Shown: in pieces, positions 15,600 to 18,077 of the stretch | Numbering within the stretch: the first letter of the stretch is position 1 | Layout of the letters: each line of letters opens with the position of its first letter | NCBI GenBank assembly: GCA_029263435.1 | Contig: JAJCXL010000455.1 | Span: forward strand, 1-18,077 | DNA length: 18,077 nt | Source of the DNA: Acidobacteriota bacterium | GTDB taxonomy: Bacteria; Acidobacteriota; Vicinamibacteria; Marinacidobacterales; SMYC01 | Direction of reading: 5' to 3' | Position numbers and translations under genes: made by a program | Notes under the pieces: generated by a model | What the model was told of the DNA's origin: nothing | Seen by the model: only the letters and a program-made list of their open reading frames with translations | Database searches by the model: none

Positions 15600-16547
15600 A
15601 TGTTGCTCCGATACATCGCGCGTCGTCTCGCGCAGCTCGCCCCGGTCTTGTTCCTGATCTCGATCATCGTCTTTTCCATCCTTCACGCGTTGCCGGGCGA
15701 TCCGGTCCAGCTCATGCTCGCGGGCGCGGAGTCCGGCTCCGTCACCCCCGAACGCCAAGCCGAGCTCCGTCAGATGATGGGCCTCGACGATCCGCTCTAC
15801 GTTCAATACTTCCGATTCATCGGCGGTGCGGTCACCGGAGACTTGGGCACGTCCGTGCGCCTGCGACAACCCGTCTCGACGCTGATCCTGGATAGACTGG
15901 GCTCGACCCTCCTGCTCAGCCTCGGGGGTATCCTCGTCGCCGTCCTCCTCGGTCTCGCCACCGGGATTGTCGCCGCGCTTCGTCAAGGCTCCTGGGTCGA
16001 CACGGCCAGCATGGTGCTCGCGAATATCGGAGTCTCGGTACCGCTGTTTTGGCTCGGACTCGTTCTCATTCTCGTGTTCTCGTTCGAGCTCGGGTGGTTT
16101 CCTCCCGCGGGTCAACAAGGCCTCCGCTCGCTCGTGTTGCCGAGCTTGACCTTGGGCCTCGTCTCCGCCGGCGTGATCTCGCGACTGACGCGCTCGTCGC
16201 TCGCCCAAGTGCTCGTCGAAGACTACATGCGCACGGCCCGCGCGAAAGGCCTTCCCGAGCACCTCATCTACATACGACACGCGCTTCGAAACGCGTTGGT
16301 GCCCGTGCTTACGATCGTGGGACTCCAGTTCGGCGCGATGCTCTCCGGCGCCGTAGTGACGGAGACCGTCTTCAGCCGACCCGGTCTCGGCCGGCTCGTC
16401 GTGCAAGCGATTTTGTGGCAGGACTACCCGCTGGTGCAGGGCATCGTCTTGTTCATGGCGACGTCTTACGTCTTCGTCAACCTCGTGGTCGACGTCAGCT
16501 ATGCGTGGCTGGATCCGCGGATCCGAGACGGAGAGCGCGCGGCATGA
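15600..16547 (+). CDS. ABC peptide transporter permease, DppB/OppB type
   Basis: The protein has 315 residues and starts 9 bases after the binding-protein gene. It opens LLRYIARRLAQLAPVLFLI with the first membrane helix near residues 10-30, followed by ALPGDPVQLML, a strong DppB signature. Further helices lie around 100-125, 135-160, 175-190, 235-260 and 280-300, six in all. The ATPase-contacting EAA loop is the stretch DYMRTARAKGLPEHLI at about residues 208-224, and LQFGAMLSGAVVTETVFSRPG follows as expected. It forms half of the inner-membrane channel with the next gene. Its last bases overlap the next start (ATGA), showing co-translation. Confidence 0.95.
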   Translation: MLLRYIARRLAQLAPVLFLISIIVFSILHALPGDPVQLMLAGAESGSVTPERQAELRQMMGLDDPLYVQYFRFIGGAVTGDLGTSVRLRQPVSTLILDRLGSTLLLSLGGILVAVLLGLATGIVAALRQGSWVDTASMVLANIGVSVPLFWLGLVLILVFSFELGWFPPAGQQGLRSLVLPSLTLGLVSAGVISRLTRSSLAQVLVEDYMRTARAKGLPEHLIYIRHALRNALVPVLTIVGLQFGAMLSGAVVTETVFSRPGLGRLVVQAILWQDYPLVQGIVLFMATSYVFVNLVVDVSYAWLDPRIRDGERAA

Positions 16548-17386
16548 GCACTCTCGCACCGCGTCTCGAGCGCTCGGTTTTCGTCACGCCGAGCTTCGTC
16601 ATCGGTCTCGGGGTATTGGCGGCATGGGCTCTCGTCGCCCTCGCCGCGAGCTACGCGGCGCCCTACGATCCGTTCGCCACGGTGAGCGGGGCTCGAGCGG
16701 CACCCTCGCTCGATTTTCCGTTCGGCACCGACCGGCTCGGACGAGATGTCCTCAGCCGCGTGATCTTCGGCGCCAGGATCTCCCTGCTCTTGGGCTTCAT
16801 CAGCGTTGGCATCGGCGTCAGCGTCGGCGCGACTCTGGGGATCGTCTCGGGCTACTACCGCGGCTCGATCGACACGCTCATCATGCGGGCGATCGATGCG
16901 ATGCTCGCCTTCCCCGGCATGCTGCTCGCGCTCGTCATCATCGCCGCGCTCGGACCCAGCATTACCCATGTGATGATTGCGGTTGGGATCGCCACGGTGC
17001 CCCGCTACGCACGGTTGATTCGAGCCACCGTGCTGAGCATCAGAGAGCAGGCTTTTGTCGATGCCGCAAGACTCTCCGGCGCGAGCGACGCCAAGATCAT
17101 GCTCCGCCACATCCTGCCCAACGCCGTAGCACCGTTGCTCGTCTTGTCGACGCTCCAGTTCGGAAACGCCATCTCAGTGGGCGCTGGGTTGAGCTTCCTC
17201 GGTCTGGGCGCTCAGCCACCTACCGCGGAGTGGGGGTTGATGGCCGCCGTCGGGCGCGACGTACTGGGCCGCGCGTGGTGGATATCGACCTTTCCAGGTC
17301 TCGCGATTTTCACCGCGGTCATGGCGTGCAACTTGCTCGGTGATAGCCTTAGCAAGAGCCTCGACCCGCGACAGAGTGATCGCTAG
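16544..17386 (+). CDS. ABC peptide transporter permease, DppC/OppC type
   Basis: The protein has 280 residues from the ATG that overlaps the upstream stop by four bases; the reading frame is open far upstream but only as a shadow of the first permease. Signatures: an N-terminal helix near 15-37, AAPYDPF, FPFGTDRLGRDVLSRVIFGAR, SGYYRGSIDTLIMRAIDAMLAFP and the EAA loop DAARLSGASDAKIMLRHILPN at about 173-193, then GLSFLGLGAQPPTAEWG. This is the second half of the channel. No ATP-binding subunits (DppD/DppF type) follow it in the window; the next gene is a glycoside-hydrolase-like protein, so the ATPases must lie further downstream or be shared with another system. Confidence 0.95.
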   Translation: MSTLAPRLERSVFVTPSFVIGLGVLAAWALVALAASYAAPYDPFATVSGARAAPSLDFPFGTDRLGRDVLSRVIFGARISLLLGFISVGIGVSVGATLGIVSGYYRGSIDTLIMRAIDAMLAFPGMLLALVIIAALGPSITHVMIAVGIATVPRYARLIRATVLSIREQAFVDAARLSGASDAKIMLRHILPNAVAPLLVLSTLQFGNAISVGAGLSFLGLGAQPPTAEWGLMAAVGRDVLGRAWWISTFPGLAIFTAVMACNLLGDSLSKSLDPRQSDR

Positions 17387-17432
17387 CCCGACGAGAAGGC
17401 GTTTATTTTCAAACTCACGGAGACCAAGAGAG

Positions 17433-18077
17433 ATGGAGTCGTTCGAACCCCCGCTCGTCGGGATGCAGCTCGGGCCGGCAAGCTTCGTCGACGAAGGCGT
17501 CGACGTCGTGCTCGATACGTTGAAAGACAGGGTCGGTGTGAACGCACTGTTCATCGGTACCGTGAGCTGGCTCGGCCTCAAAGTCGGACGAAGCATCTCA
17601 TGGGAGGTGGATGGGTGGCCGGACCACGGAGTCAGCGAGCCTTTGGATCTCGTCGGAGGCTCTTATCTGCACCCCCGACCAGAGCTCTACCGAAACACTT
17701 TCATCGAAGGCGTCCGGTCGCCTGACGCTTCGATGCGAGACAAAGACATTCTCGAAATGGTCATCCCGAAAGCTCGACAGCGAGGGATGCGAATATTCCC
17801 CGAGCTCATGGAGCCGCTGTTCAAATATGCGGGTCACGGCTCGGCCGGGAGCGTTCCCATCCCGAATCTTCCTCAAGTGCTCGAGGTCGACTATCTCGGT
17901 CGGATCGGTCCGGAGGCGTGCCTGGAGCACCCCGTCTATCGAGCTTTTTGGCACTCGCTCATCGAGGACCATTGCCGCAACTACGATATCGACGGCCTCA
18001 TGTGGTGCAACGAAAGACGGAGCCCGCTCGACCAGCTCATCACCGGCTCGGCGCCAAGCTGCTTTTGCCGCCATTGC
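17433..18077 (+). CDS. Putative TIM-barrel glycoside-hydrolase-like protein (partial, N-terminal part)
   Basis: The frame is open from ATG 17433 to the last base of the window, giving 215 residues without a stop. GGAG at 17419-17422 lies 10 bases upstream. The sequence has the look of an (alpha/beta)8 barrel of the hypothetical glycosyl-hydrolase-like group: strands VNALFIGTVSWL, MRIFPELMEP and YDIDGLMWCNERRSP, the last carrying a conserved acidic residue after a WC turn, then SAPSCFCRHC at the very end. That cysteine cluster (CxCxxC) recurs, as I recall, in uncharacterised barrel proteins annotated as hypothetical glycosidases. There is no signal peptide, so it is cytosolic. It follows the permease gene by 46 bases in the same direction. 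The catalytic acids cannot be confirmed because the protein is cut off. Confidence 0.72.
   Translation, partial: MESFEPPLVGMQLGPASFVDEGVDVVLDTLKDRVGVNALFIGTVSWLGLKVGRSISWEVDGWPDHGVSEPLDLVGGSYLHPRPELYRNTFIEGVRSPDASMRDKDILEMVIPKARQRGMRIFPELMEPLFKYAGHGSAGSVPIPNLPQVLEVDYLGRIGPEACLEHPVYRAFWHSLIEDHCRNYDIDGLMWCNERRSPLDQLITGSAPSCFCRHC

Noticed and set aside
15543..16559. A 338-codon minus-strand open frame
   Set aside because: It is antisense to the DppB permease, and its composition (Glu, Arg, His, Asp runs) is the typical mirror of a membrane protein gene.

Overview
This is a densely packed, GC-rich bacterial segment of about 18 kb with almost no intergenic space. No stretch over 300 bases lacks a gene, and I see no tRNA, rRNA, CRISPR array, insertion sequence or phage gene. 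Clues to the source are a DUF5916-type outer-membrane beta-barrel protein, a gamma-proteobacterial-style DNA polymerase II, an SDR-type L-threonine dehydrogenase, an AbgT transporter and a kinase/M23/aminotransferase fusion. Together they suggest a Gram-negative, possibly an uncultured Acidobacteriota- or Gemmatimonadota-like organism. That placement is an inference of low confidence.

Left side (1-5504). The tail of an unidentified plus-strand gene ends at 72, one base from the stop of a convergent minus-strand gene. The minus-strand run reads right to left: DNA polymerase II (polB), a secreted DUF5916 protein whose start overlaps the polB stop, a small cysteine-rich membrane protein, and a conserved MCH-start hypothetical protein. 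Spacing of 15 bases or less suggests one transcript.

Middle (5504-5544). The two halves diverge across only 39 bases, which hold a near-symmetric TATCATAT/ATATGATA element that could act as a -10 box in both directions.

Right side (5544-18077). Ten plus-strand genes follow one another with gaps of 46 bases or less and several stop/start overlaps, so they look like one long operon: a YbhP-like endonuclease/exonuclease/phosphatase-fold protein; a class-3-like aldehyde dehydrogenase; a 1010-residue fusion of a small-molecule kinase, an M23 metallopeptidase domain and a class III PLP aminotransferase-fold enzyme; a carboxylesterase; L-threonine 3-dehydrogenase; an AbgT transporter; a lipoprotein peptide-binding protein and two Dpp/Opp-type permeases; and the start of a TIM-barrel glycoside-hydrolase-like protein that runs off the window.

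How it may work together (inference). Kinase plus PLP phospho-lyase is the logic of hydroxylysine or phosphoethanolamine breakdown: phosphorylate an amino alcohol, then eliminate phosphate and ammonia to leave an aldehyde. The aldehyde dehydrogenase directly upstream would oxidise that aldehyde, threonine dehydrogenase handles a related beta-hydroxy amino acid, and the ABC importer could bring in peptides. The M23 domain inside the cytosolic fusion is the unexplained and most interesting part of the window.
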